DNA of 64,000 nucleotides, from the NCBI GenBank assembly GCA_024644945.1, contig JAHEGU010000001.1:25937-89936 (forward strand). Reading direction: 5' to 3'. This stretch comes from Gammaproteobacteria bacterium. GTDB taxonomy: Bacteria > Pseudomonadota > Gammaproteobacteria > Arenicellales > Poriferihabitantaceae. Position numbers and translations under genes: made by a program. The notes beneath the pieces were generated by a model. The model saw only the letters and a list, made by a program, of their open reading frames with translations, did no database searches and had not been told where the DNA came from. How positions within the stretch are numbered: the first letter of the stretch is position 1; each line of letters starts with the position of its first letter. Positions 1-8,348 of this stretch are shown one piece after another.

Positions 1-659
1 CCTATGTACCGTTTTGCATAGTGATCTTCGTGCGCTCCCAGCATGTACTTGAGTCCGAGTCGGTTTTCAATCGCAACCAGAATTACGCCAGATGGGGTGA
101 GGTGTTTTCTGGATTGACCGAGGATGGTTCTTGCGGCTGCGCTATCACTTTCTGCGTCCGGATGAAATTTGCTCGCGTATTCAATCACGCCTACGAACAG
201 TATCAGGTCGTAGTAGCCCTCTGGTAATTCGAGATCGTTGTAGTTTGCGTTGATAACCCGGACATTATTCAGGTCCCGACACCGCATGGCACCGAGTTCA
301 GCGCGTGCAGCGCTTCCTTCCACGGCGTCTACCTGCTTTCCAAGTTCTCCCAGATAACGCGATATAGCGCCGCAGCCGGACCCGAGCTCAAGCACCCGTG
401 AGACCGAATCCAGATTGAACGGGCGCAGCAAATTTGAGCGATCACTGGAAAGATGGTACTCACTTGGCCAGTCAACAATCGCTGCTTGAAGCTCGTCGGA
501 ACGAGTGCTGAGGTCAACCGCTGCACTGAGCACTTGGTGCAGATGGCATTCTGTTTCAACGCCATCAGAATAAGCAAACGAATCAACGGCGCTGTCACCG
601 ACCACAAACGTCTTTTGGTTCGTTGCGGAAAGCTGATTTAGAGAAATGATGTCTACCAT
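1..659 (-). CDS. Class I SAM-dependent methyltransferase, partial (3' end outside window)
   Basis: Read on the minus strand from an ATG at 659, an open frame runs off the left edge without a stop (about 219 codons visible). Near residue 96 it has a methyltransferase motif I, VLELGSGCGAISRYL, followed about 20 residues on by an acidic motif II (VDAVEGS) and then the motif YYDLILFVGVIEYA, the usual order in Rossmann-fold SAM methyltransferases. The visible part could be the front of a larger enzyme, since many proteins with this arrangement continue into a second domain. No Shine-Dalgarno is evident, and the frame stays open upstream of the chosen ATG, so the start is tentative. It is divergent from the protease gene to the right. 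The substrate cannot be told. Confidence 0.75.
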   Translation of the reverse strand, partial: MVDIISLNQLSATNQKTFVVGDSAVDSFAYSDGVETECHLHQVLSAAVDLSTRSDELQAAIVDWPSEYHLSSDRSNLLRPFNLDSVSRVLELGSGCGAISRYLGELGKQVDAVEGSAARAELGAMRCRDLNNVRVINANYNDLELPEGYYDLILFVGVIEYASKFHPDAESDSAAARTILGQSRKHLTPSGVILVAIENRLGLKYMLGAHEDHYAKRYI

Positions 660-888
660 CGCCAAAGGCGTATCAATGGTCTCACAGAGCGTCACCCCTT
701 ATAGACGGTATTGGAGGCTGCGGTGGAATTGGTGGCCGGAATTTTATCCGATCATGGTCCAAGTTGATACGCGGCGAAGGCCCGCCGATTCTCTGTTTCA
801 ATACCTATCCAGGATTGATTCGGCTGTTGAAACGGTTAAACTTACGTGCTCCTGTAAATTATCCAGTTTTTGGATGGACCATTTTTGT

Positions 889-2934
889 ATGAAGAAGCTA
901 CTCCCTGCGACCATTTCAATCCTTCTGTATTGCGGCGCGGCTCAGCCCGGAATTGCGGCTTCGGTGGCCATTGTTGACACCGGCCTTGATCCTGGCGTAC
1001 TTGGGGGCCGTATCGTAGCGCCGGGTTACGACTTCTTCAACGACGATTCCGAAGCCATCGACGACCAGCCGGGGCAGCATGGCACCTCTGCTGGTGTAAC
1101 CGCAGTGAATGCAGCACCTAACGTCGGTTTGATACCGGTCAAGGCCTATGGCAGCAATTTTGAAACCTCTTCGTCGATTCTCGGTCAAGCATTTAGTTTC
1201 GTTGCGGGTCAGAGAACGCGCGCTACTGCCCACAACATCGGCAGTATTACTAATACCCCCCTGGGCGCGTTGCAAGCAGTGACGAATTCAGGTTCGATTC
1301 TGGTTATCCAGGCAGGTAATGCTGCTGCGCCCGGGCCTACGGGTGATGCGCGCCAGGTACCTAACCTGGGCGGCAGGGGCATTATTGCCGGGGGAATTTT
1401 AGGTGGCTCAATCTGGTCCGCCAGTAATCGAGCAGGAAATCTCCAAGATCATTACCTGGTGGCCGACGTCAGATCAGATATAAATGGCTGGGTGGGCACT
1501 TCCATGTCGACACCGCGAATTGCCGCGGTGGCGGCTTCGGTAGCTGAAGCGTTTCCCTTTCTATCTCCGCAACAGGTTGTGCAGGTACTGTTTGACAGTG
1601 CAAGAGACCTGGGTGCACCCGGCGTGGATTCAACCTACGGTCACGGTCAAGTAGACTATAACGCTGCGGTTTCAGCCATAGGGGAAGGCACCATTCCCGC
1701 CGGTGGCGGAGGCGGCGGAGACGGTGGCGGTGGCAGTAGCGGTGGCGCAGGTATCGCAATAGCCGCTCTGGGCGTCGGAGCCGTGGTTGCTTACAATTTG
1801 AAAAATAAAGAAGAAGATCTTAAGAAAACGATCTTTGTAGATAAGTACGGTCGAGCGTTTAATGTTGATCTCTCATCTAGAACCACTGTCCGAAGTAATG
1901 CATCGCTGTTCGGCCTGTTCAGCGCGCGCCAGAATCCATTCACTGTCGTACAGATGGCAAATTCCGAGACGGTGCAATCTATTGCATTTGTCGATAGACC
2001 CTTCGATATAGACACGTTTAATTTTGATCCGACTGTCGATGATAGCCGTCGGATTGGGTTTAAGCACTTTATTGACAGCGGTAATATGGACTATTCCATG
2101 GGGCTAAACGCAGACCTGAGCGACGACTTTGGCGCATTATCCCTAGCTGGCGAATCCACCTTTGCACCCGACCCCAGTCGTTTCCTTTACAACCAAATGT
2201 TCACCACCCCTGTCTTGGGTTATTCATCCCAAGGTTCTACTTTTCGCTTAGGCTGGGATGATGGTGGCCAGCAGAGCCATCGACTAGGTCTTGCGGTGAT
2301 CGACGACCAGGAGGAGTATGGCGTTCAGAGTAATAGCATCTTGTATGAAAACCGAGTGGAAAAAGAACGGGTCAAACTTGGATTTCAGCTCGGCGCCTTG
2401 ATTGAGGACGGTAACCTATTTGGTGGCTCCTCTAACGGAGCGTTCAGCGCCAACAAGACCAGTACCTATTACCTTGGCATAAATGGCGCCTGGAGTCTGA
2501 CTCGCGATGTTTCACTAATTGGCGGCTACTTTCAGGGCCTCAGCGAGGTGGATGAATCTGATCGCGCTCTGCTGGACCAGTTTTCGGATATCCGCACTGA
2601 GGGATACGGAATCGGCCTGCTGGTTAATAATGCATTTTCACCAAAGGGAAGTTTCGGGATTTCATATTCCAGTCCGATGCAAACCACATCGGGCAATGCC
2701 CGTCTGACGTTACCTACATCTCAGGATCGGTTTACCGGAGAGATCGGATACGAATCGTCTAACGTATCATTCAACGATGCAGATCAGGAACAGATTATTG
2801 AGGCCTACTACGGCTTTGCGCTGTCGCCGAAGAGCGATTTGTTTGCCCATTTTTCCTATACAAAAAATCCCATAAGCGAACCCGACCTCGATCACGACCA
2901 GACATTTTATGTCGGCTGGAAAAGGGCGCTTTAA
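889..2934 (+). CDS. Secreted subtilisin-family (S8) serine protease with C-terminal beta-barrel-like domain
   Basis: The 681-residue product starts at ATG 889. The frame is open further upstream, but only here does a signal peptide follow directly (MKKLLPATISILL... with a likely cut near AA24). The catalytic residues are plain: Asp30 in VAIVDTG, His64 in QHGTSAG, oxyanion Asn144 in QAGN, and Ser205 in GTSMSTP. The Asp starts almost immediately after the signal peptide, so there is no propeptide. The protease domain ends near residue 265. A Gly/Ser-rich linker and a hydrophobic stretch (about 270-305) follow, then about 350 residues with alternating patterns and many Gly/aromatic residues, ending in FYVGWKRAL. 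This resembles the outer-membrane barrel of subtilase autotransporters, but barrel identity is inferred. The substrate is unknown. Confidence 0.85.
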   Translation: MKKLLPATISILLYCGAAQPGIAASVAIVDTGLDPGVLGGRIVAPGYDFFNDDSEAIDDQPGQHGTSAGVTAVNAAPNVGLIPVKAYGSNFETSSSILGQAFSFVAGQRTRATAHNIGSITNTPLGALQAVTNSGSILVIQAGNAAAPGPTGDARQVPNLGGRGIIAGGILGGSIWSASNRAGNLQDHYLVADVRSDINGWVGTSMSTPRIAAVAASVAEAFPFLSPQQVVQVLFDSARDLGAPGVDSTYGHGQVDYNAAVSAIGEGTIPAGGGGGGDGGGGSSGGAGIAIAALGVGAVVAYNLKNKEEDLKKTIFVDKYGRAFNVDLSSRTTVRSNASLFGLFSARQNPFTVVQMANSETVQSIAFVDRPFDIDTFNFDPTVDDSRRIGFKHFIDSGNMDYSMGLNADLSDDFGALSLAGESTFAPDPSRFLYNQMFTTPVLGYSSQGSTFRLGWDDGGQQSHRLGLAVIDDQEEYGVQSNSILYENRVEKERVKLGFQLGALIEDGNLFGGSSNGAFSANKTSTYYLGINGAWSLTRDVSLIGGYFQGLSEVDESDRALLDQFSDIRTEGYGIGLLVNNAFSPKGSFGISYSSPMQTTSGNARLTLPTSQDRFTGEIGYESSNVSFNDADQEQIIEAYYGFALSPKSDLFAHFSYTKNPISEPDLDHDQTFYVGWKRAL

Positions 2935-2962
2935 ACCCTTCTCTATTTCACGTTAGGCGGAG

Positions 2963-4567
2963 TCAATTAAGAGCTGGACCCGCTAGTGCCAGGGCCTTGC
3001 CCTCTTCATTGTCCTGGTACTGCTTGAAATTTTCAATAAATAGAGCGGCCAGCTTCTTGGCCTTCCGATCCCACTGGTCTGCCGACGGGTAGGTGTCTCG
3101 TGGATCTAATATGCCGTCATTCACGCCCGCCAAACTGGTTGGAATCGAGAGGTGAAAGTATGGCATCATTTTAGTTTGTGCCTGATCAATCGAATCACTC
3201 AAGATCGCATCGATAATGCCTCGCGTATCCTGAATCGAAATCCGGTTTCCACTGCCGTTCCAGCCGGTGTTCACCAGATAAGCCTGTGCACCAGCCGCTT
3301 GCATGCGCTTGACCAATACTTCCGCATAGCGCGTTGGGTGAAGGCTCAAAAACGCAGCCCCGAAACATGCGGAAAAAGTCGGTGTGGGCTCGTCGATACC
3401 TCGCTCGGTGCCGGCTAACTTAGCGGTAAACCCAGATAAAAAATGGTATTTGGTTTGCTCTGGGGTCAATACTGATACTGGCGGCAATACGCCGAAGGCG
3501 TCTGCCGACAAGAATACAACTTTCTTGGCGTGCCCGGCCCTGGATACCGGCTTAACGATGTTATCAATGTGATAAATCGGGTACGACACTCGTGCATTCT
3601 CGGTTTTAGCTCCATTATCATAGTCCACCGATTTATCCGACCTGACTACCACATTTTCCAGTAATGCGTCACGGCGAATGGCGTTATAAATGTCTGGCTC
3701 AGCTTCGGCGCTCAAGCGAATCGTCTTGGCATAGCAACCACCTTCAAAGTTAAATATACCGTCATCGTCCCAACCATGTTCATCATCGCCAATAAGTTTA
3801 CGCTTAGGGTCAGTGGACAACGTAGTTTTACCGGTTCCGGATAACCCAAAAAAAATAGCGGTATCGCCGTCATCGCCAACATTTGCCGAGCAGTGCATCG
3901 ATGCCATCCCACGCAGTGGTAAAAGATAGTTCATCATAGAGAACATGCCTTTCTTCATTTCTCCGCCATACCAGCTACCGCCAATAAGCTGCATTTTTTC
4001 GGTTAGATTGAACGCGACAAAATTTTCAGAGTTGAGCCCCATTGCCTGCCAATCCCCGTTGGTGGTCTTGGATCCATTCAGCACGGTGAAGTCGGGCTCG
4101 AAGTTCGCCAGCTCTTCCGGGGTGGGACGAATAAACATGTTTTTAACAAAATGCGCCTGCCAGGCGACTTCCATTACAAAGCGAACGCTCAATCGAGTAT
4201 CTGGATTGGCGCCGCAAAAGGCATCAACTACAAACAATCGTTGATTAGATAGCTGCTTGACTACGCACTGCTTGAGTTTTTCCCAGTTCTCCTGAGACAA
4301 GGGCTTGTTGTCATTCTTACCTTGGTCTGACCACCAAAAAGTGTCGCGGGTACTGTCGTCACGGACGATATACTTGTCCTTTGGGGATCTACCGGTAAAT
4401 ACCCCGGTATCCACCGCGACCGCTCCAGAGTCCGTGACCACCCCCCTTTCAAATCCGTTTAATCCAGGCAGCGTTTCTTCTTCAAATAGCTTTTCGAAGC
4501 TTGGGTTAGAAATTATTTCCTTGGCGCCAGTAATACCGTAAGTAGATAAATCGATTGGGTGCTGCAT
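2963..4567 (-). CDS. pckA: Phosphoenolpyruvate carboxykinase (ATP)
   Basis: This 534-residue protein matches the ATP-dependent PEP carboxykinase family, close to the usual 540 residues. It converts oxaloacetate and ATP to phosphoenolpyruvate and CO2, the first committed step of gluconeogenesis, in the cytoplasm. The P-loop [10 protein letters not shown] lies at residues 241-250 and the metal-binding LIGDDEHGW follows at about 258-266. [12 protein letters not shown] near residue 57 is the substrate-binding segment. The gene converges with the subtilase gene (28 bp apart) and diverges from the lysW operon, with a 192-bp shared upstream region. Nothing is truncated or odd. The organism therefore probably grows on organic or amino acids. 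Confidence 0.98.
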   Translation of the reverse strand: MQHPIDLSTYGITGAKEIISNPSFEKLFEEETLPGLNGFERGVVTDSGAVAVDTGVFTGRSPKDKYIVRDDSTRDTFWWSDQGKNDNKPLSQENWEKLKQCVVKQLSNQRLFVVDAFCGANPDTRLSVRFVMEVAWQAHFVKNMFIRPTPEELANFEPDFTVLNGSKTTNGDWQAMGLNSENFVAFNLTEKMQLIGGSWYGGEMKKGMFSMMNYLLPLRGMASMHCSANVGDDGDTAIFFGLSGTGKTTLSTDPKRKLIGDDEHGWDDDGIFNFEGGCYAKTIRLSAEAEPDIYNAIRRDALLENVVVRSDKSVDYDNGAKTENARVSYPIYHIDNIVKPVSRAGHAKKVVFLSADAFGVLPPVSVLTPEQTKYHFLSGFTAKLAGTERGIDEPTPTFSACFGAAFLSLHPTRYAEVLVKRMQAAGAQAYLVNTGWNGSGNRISIQDTRGIIDAILSDSIDQAQTKMMPYFHLSIPTSLAGVNDGILDPRDTYPSADQWDRKAKKLAALFIENFKQYQDNEEGKALALAGPALN

Positions 4568-4688
4568 TAGATTGTTATAAGGTAATTAGAATAATGATAA
4601 GTAAAAATTATGCTTTAGAGTGTATTAGTTTTTATCCTGCGCTCGCAAGGCGGGCGACCACTAAAGGCTATTAAATGAGCTTATGATA

Positions 4689-4739
4689 GTCGGGGAGTTG
4701 TTTCAGCCTGCCGCTGGGGTTACATTCCGCATCCCCGAC
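4689..4739 (+). promoter_or_regulatory. Candidate structured leader upstream of lysW
   Basis: A perfect 8-bp inverted repeat, GTCGGGGA (4689-4696) and TCCCCGAC (4732-4739), encloses 35 nt. That loop contains a smaller CAGC/GCTG hairpin. The element ends 20 nt before the lysW ATG, and no good Shine-Dalgarno is visible in between. Position and pairing suggest a 5' leader that could control translation or transcription of the carrier operon. It matches no riboswitch class I recognise. The pairing is seen directly; the regulatory role is inferred. Confidence 0.4.
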
Positions 4740-4759
4740 AACCGTTAACGAAAATTATC

Positions 4760-4924
4760 ATGACCGAATGCCCAGTATGTGGAGCCGAACTTTCGCTGTC
4801 CGAAGATCTGGTTAAGGGAGAGCTACTTGAATGCGATGATTGCGGTACCGAACTAGAAGTTACCAGCCTCGAGCCGCTTAAAGTAGAAGAAGCACCGGAA
4901 GCTGAAGAAGACTGGGGACAGTAA
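4760..4924 (+). CDS. lysW: LysW-type amino-group carrier protein with C-terminal Gln
   Basis: This is a short gene encoding 54 residues. Two CxxC pairs (Cys4/Cys7 and Cys25/Cys28) form a zinc ribbon, and an acidic C-terminal half ends in EDWGQ. Length, zinc ribbon and the EDWG tail are those of LysW, the acidic carrier that holds the alpha-amino group of alpha-aminoadipate or glutamate during lysine or arginine synthesis in Thermus and archaea. In those carriers the last residue is Glu54, whose gamma-carboxyl accepts the substrate. Here codon 54 is CAG (Gln), followed by TAA. It is the first gene of a tight operon with lysX 37 bp downstream. The family call is firm; whether Gln54 is later converted to Glu is inference. 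Confidence 0.93.
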   Translation: MTECPVCGAELSLSEDLVKGELLECDDCGTELEVTSLEPLKVEEAPEAEEDWGQ

Positions 4925-4961
4925 TCCAGTCACGCTCTCACTATCCCGCTGAAAAGTTCTG

Positions 4962-5810
4962 ATGGCTGCCATCCGCGTCGGCTTTCTGCACTCTCTGGTG
5001 CGCAAAGAGGAAAAACTTCTGCTCACCGAGTTCGGTAAGCGAGCCAATGTCAGTTTGGTAATGCTTGACGACCGTTCTCTTCAGTTCGACTTGCATACAA
5101 AACCCACGGCAGATGTCATTGTCGAAAGAAGTATTAACCATTCTCGTGCGCTGCATGCGTTGCGACTGTATCAGAGCCTCGGTATCCCATGCGTCAACAG
5201 TTACCAGGTGTCCCTGACCTGCGGCGATAAGATTCTGACATCGGTAGCACTGCGCGAACAAGATGTGCCACAACCTGACCTGCGCATCGCTTTCACCGAG
5301 GAATCCGCTCTTGCGGCCATTGAGGATATTGGCTATCCAGTGGTTCTAAAACCAGCGGTTGGCTCTTGGGGCAGGCTGCTCTCTAAGATCAATGATCGGG
5401 ATGCCGCCGAAACCGTGCTTGAACATAAGACTGTACTAGGAAGCTATCATCACTCGATATTCTTTATCCAAAAGTATGTGCCCAAACAAGGTCGTGATAT
5501 TCGGGCTTTTGTCGTCGGTGACGAATGCATCGCGGCAATATACCGCAGCTCAGATCACTGGATTACCAATACCGCGCGCGGGGCCCATGCCAGTAACTGT
5601 CCGGTAACTCCTGAGCTTGCGGACATTTGCCTGCGGGCAGCGCGGGCAGTAGGAGGGGGCGTGGTCGCGGTCGACCTGTTCGAGAGTGATCACGGGCTGC
5701 TGGTGAATGAAGTCAATTACACCATGGAGTTCCGTAATAGCATCGATACCACCGGGGTCAATATACCCGACCGCGTGATTGACTACGTCTTGTCCCAGGC
5801 AAGCGCCTAA
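4962..5810 (+). CDS. lysX: LysX/ArgX-family ATP-grasp ligase (LysW C-terminal ligase)
   Basis: This 282-residue ATP-grasp ligase belongs to the RimK/LysX/ArgX group. LysX enzymes use ATP to join the alpha-amino group of aminoadipate (LysX) or glutamate (ArgX) to the C-terminal Glu gamma-carboxyl of LysW. Visible motifs are the ATP-binding [11 protein letters not shown] (127-137), [16 protein letters not shown] (169-184) and the metal-binding [12 protein letters not shown] (249-260), the family hallmark. It follows lysW by 37 bp and ends 1 bp before lysY, so the genes are probably co-translated. Substrate choice between glutamate, aminoadipate or another amino acid cannot be decided from motifs alone. 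RimK (ribosomal protein S6 ligase) is the main alternative but is unlikely next to lysW. Confidence 0.92.
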   Translation: MAAIRVGFLHSLVRKEEKLLLTEFGKRANVSLVMLDDRSLQFDLHTKPTADVIVERSINHSRALHALRLYQSLGIPCVNSYQVSLTCGDKILTSVALREQDVPQPDLRIAFTEESALAAIEDIGYPVVLKPAVGSWGRLLSKINDRDAAETVLEHKTVLGSYHHSIFFIQKYVPKQGRDIRAFVVGDECIAAIYRSSDHWITNTARGAHASNCPVTPELADICLRAARAVGGGVVAVDLFESDHGLLVNEVNYTMEFRNSIDTTGVNIPDRVIDYVLSQASA

Positions 5811-5811
5811 T

Positions 5812-6840
5812 ATGCTCTCCGTATCTGTCGCAGGTGGCAGCGGCTACGGAGGCGGTGAGCTGGTGCGGCTGCTGCTATCCCATCCAGGGGTCACCATCAA
5901 TCAGGTAACGTCCGAGCGGTTTACCGGCAAGCCGGTAGCCAGGACCCATCCCAATTTACGCGGCGTGACCAACCTTAAGTTTTGCAAAATCGCCGACTTA
6001 TCGCCCTGTGATCTGGTGTTCTTGTGTCTGCCGCACGGTCATGCCATGAATAGTCTTGATCACTTTCAATCGCTTGCACCTCGCTTGATTGATTTAAGTG
6101 GTGATTTTCGCCTGGACGACAGCGCTGCCTTTGAGAAATGGTATGGAGAGCCGCATGCATGCCCACTAAAACTAAATGATTTTGTCTACGGTATACCTGA
6201 AGTCAATCGCGACAAAATCCGGGATGCACAATACGTAACCGGCGCGGGTTGCAATGCGACTGCTACCATTCTGGCTCTGCTTCCACTTTACCAGCAGGGA
6301 CTTGTAGACCAGGCCGTTGTCGAAGTCAAAGCAGGTTCCAGTGAAGGTGGAAATAGTGCCAGTGACGCCAGTCATCACCCTGAGCGCAGCGGATCTGTGC
6401 GCTCATATAAACCTACCGGGCATCGACATGTGGCCGAAATGCAGATGGTCCTGGGTGAAACCGCAAATATTCATTTTTCCGCCACTTCAATCGAAATGGT
6501 GCGGGGGATACTGGCGACTTCTCATGTGTTCCTGAATCAGGAACTGGCTGACAAGGCGGTGTGGAAAATTTATCGGAAAGCTTACGGCGACGAGCGATTT
6601 GTGCGTATCGTCAAAGAACGCAGCGGGATCTATCGATATCCCGAACCGAAACTACTGTCTGGTACAAATTACTGCGACATTGGTTTCGAATCAGACCCTC
6701 ACAGCAATCGTCTCGTCGTTATCAGCGCCATCGACAATCTCATGAAAGGAGCGGCCGGCCAAGCGTTGCAAGCATTTAATCTGATGCATGGCTTTGCAGA
6801 GGATACCGCACTGGAGTTCACCGGGTTGCATCCCATTTGA
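5812..6840 (+). CDS. lysY: LysY/ArgC-type carrier-bound acyl-phosphate reductase
   Basis: This 342-residue enzyme is homologous to N-acetyl-gamma-glutamyl-phosphate reductase. It would reduce the carrier-bound acyl phosphate to the semialdehyde using NADPH. A nucleotide-binding loop GGSGYGGGE lies at residues 8-16, the catalytic Cys147 in TGAGCNATA, and a conserved GHRHVAEM segment near residue 205. The ATG at 5812, 1 bp after the lysX stop, is preferred over an in-frame upstream ATG inside lysX because the Rossmann fold starts at once. GAGCNAT is LysY-like, as opposed to the PGCYPT of ordinary ArgC. The setting between lysX and lysZ supports action on LysW-bound substrate. Confidence 0.92.
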   Translation: MLSVSVAGGSGYGGGELVRLLLSHPGVTINQVTSERFTGKPVARTHPNLRGVTNLKFCKIADLSPCDLVFLCLPHGHAMNSLDHFQSLAPRLIDLSGDFRLDDSAAFEKWYGEPHACPLKLNDFVYGIPEVNRDKIRDAQYVTGAGCNATATILALLPLYQQGLVDQAVVEVKAGSSEGGNSASDASHHPERSGSVRSYKPTGHRHVAEMQMVLGETANIHFSATSIEMVRGILATSHVFLNQELADKAVWKIYRKAYGDERFVRIVKERSGIYRYPEPKLLSGTNYCDIGFESDPHSNRLVVISAIDNLMKGAAGQALQAFNLMHGFAEDTALEFTGLHPI

Positions 6841-6868
6841 TCGGTCACCCACTGGCTCTTTTATTCCT

Positions 6869-7516
6869 GTGTGTCGATTACTACTCATATCAAGTCCACA
6901 AGATTTTGATCCCAATCCGTTGCTGCAAGACTTCCGCGGCGTGTGTCGTAACAGCCGCGAATATCAAGGTCATGGTTGGGGCTGTGCATGGTTGAGCCCT
7001 GAACAGAGCTGGCGGCTTCATCATGATATTGCACCGGTATGGGAGGATCCGAAGGAGGACTTCCCGAACACCCGCCTGTTTCTCGCCCATGCTCGCAGTG
7101 CGTTTCGCGACGAAGGCATTGCGGTTGAAAACAATATGCCTTTTTCCGATGGTACTTCAGTTTTCCTTTTTAACGGTGAACTGCGAGGCGTTAAAATCAA
7201 GGCAGACGGCCGCATTGGCGCGGAAAAAATTTATAACTATATTCGGCGTTTTGATCACGGGGACCCTGCCGCAGCAACACGTAAAGCCACAAGTATCATC
7301 GACAAGCGAACCCGATACATTCGTGCAATGAACTTCTTTCTGGCGCGGCCCGACACGATTCAGGTGTGTAGCTGGTTTGGTGAAGATCCAGGCTATTTCC
7401 AGATGCGAACCACCGTACACGGTAGCACCCACATCATATGTTCTGAGCCGCTGCCAATGATATCGGGTGGCTGGGATAGAATACCCAACCATAGCATTCA
7501 AACAATAAACTTATAA
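6869..7516 (+). CDS. Class II glutamine amidotransferase-like Ntn hydrolase inside the lysW operon
   Basis: The 215-residue product is best started at GTG 6869, which puts Cys at position 2 (MCRLLLISS), the N-terminal nucleophile of class II amidotransferases once Met is removed. An upstream in-frame ATG at 6788 would bury this Cys and overlap lysY. Other family landmarks follow: HGWGCAWLS (35-43), AHARSAF with Arg76 (73-79), ENNMPF (87-92, with Met where the family usually has His) and FNGEL with Asn102-Gly103 for the oxyanion hole. It is a stand-alone domain with no synthase partner, as in the YafJ/EgtC group. EgtC hydrolyses gamma-glutamyl amides in ergothioneine synthesis. Placed between lysY and lysZ, it could deamidate LysW Gln54 or cut the finished product from the carrier. 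Function is inferred. Confidence 0.8.
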   Translation: MCRLLLISSPQDFDPNPLLQDFRGVCRNSREYQGHGWGCAWLSPEQSWRLHHDIAPVWEDPKEDFPNTRLFLAHARSAFRDEGIAVENNMPFSDGTSVFLFNGELRGVKIKADGRIGAEKIYNYIRRFDHGDPAAATRKATSIIDKRTRYIRAMNFFLARPDTIQVCSWFGEDPGYFQMRTTVHGSTHIICSEPLPMISGGWDRIPNHSIQTINL

Positions 7517-7556
7517 TGACTTCGGTTGTTACTTTTAACTTACCTGGAGAGCCGGT

Positions 7557-8348
7557 GTGATCATCGTTAAAATCGGCGGTGGAGAATCGCTCAATTTGCA
7601 AGCGATCGTAAATGACCTGGCTGAACTCGAGCGCCCCTTCATTGTTATACACGGTGCCAATGCTTTGCGCGATCAGGTTGCGGCAAAAATGGGTTTTGAA
7701 AAGACGACCATCACTTCGGCTTCCGGTTACCAGAGTGTGTTTTCTGATGATTCAACACTGGATGCGATCTTAATGACATACAGTGGGCTGCGAAATAAAC
7801 GCTTGGTAGAAATGTGCCAGCGCGCCGGTATAAACGCCGTGGGGCTCAGCGGTATTGATGGCCGGGTCATACAAGGCCAGCGCAATAGCGGTATCCGGGT
7901 TATCGAAAATGGAAAGAAAATGCTGAAAAGGGACCTTTCCGGCAAACCAAAATCGATCAATAATGATCTCTTAGGGCTGTTGATGAGCAATGGCTATACC
8001 CCTGTTCTGACTATTCCAATTTGTGACCAAGATGGCTGCGCGATTAACTCCGAAAACGATGACATTGTCTGCGAGCTGCAGAAATCACTGGATGCAGAGA
8101 CTGTTATCCAGTTGATTGAGGCTCCTGGATTTTTGCGTGATGCGGATCATCCGGATTCTATCGTGCCCAAGCTTTCGCGCGATGAACTCGCCACCCGCGA
8201 ACAACAGGTGAGCGGCAGAATGAAACGCAAGATGCATGCGCTGAACAAGCTGGCAATGGGTTCAATTAGAGAAATTATAATTGCCGACGGTCGCGTCGAT
8301 CACCCGATTCACGACGCGCTGAATGGAGGCGGCACCTGGATAACCTGA
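7557..8348 (+). CDS. lysZ: LysZ/ArgB-type carrier-bound amino acid kinase
   Basis: This 263-residue amino-acid kinase is related to N-acetylglutamate kinase. It would phosphorylate the distal carboxyl of the LysW-bound amino acid, giving the acyl phosphate reduced by LysY. The start is GTG at 7557 with a Shine-Dalgarno GGAG about 8 bp upstream. The N-terminal KIGGGES (5-11) and HGANALRDQVA (around 33-43) are the nucleotide and substrate loops of the family. INNDLLGLLMSNGYTPVLTIP and SENDDIVCELQKSL form the central ATP-binding part. It overlaps lysJ as TGATG. Membership in the LysZ branch is inferred mainly from the operon. Confidence 0.92.
   Translation: MIIVKIGGGESLNLQAIVNDLAELERPFIVIHGANALRDQVAAKMGFEKTTITSASGYQSVFSDDSTLDAILMTYSGLRNKRLVEMCQRAGINAVGLSGIDGRVIQGQRNSGIRVIENGKKMLKRDLSGKPKSINNDLLGLLMSNGYTPVLTIPICDQDGCAINSENDDIVCELQKSLDAETVIQLIEAPGFLRDADHPDSIVPKLSRDELATREQQVSGRMKRKMHALNKLAMGSIREIIIADGRVDHPIHDALNGGGTWIT

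Noticed and set aside
329..607. A 92-codon minus-strand frame
   Set aside because: It is a shifted shadow of the methyltransferase frame; the true frame shows the SAM motif LELGSGCG.
646..888. In-frame extension of the subtilase gene upstream of 889, adding 81 residues
   Set aside because: The extension is Trp/Arg/Cys-rich, has no propeptide pattern, and overlaps the start region of the opposite-strand methyltransferase, whereas a proper signal peptide begins at 889.
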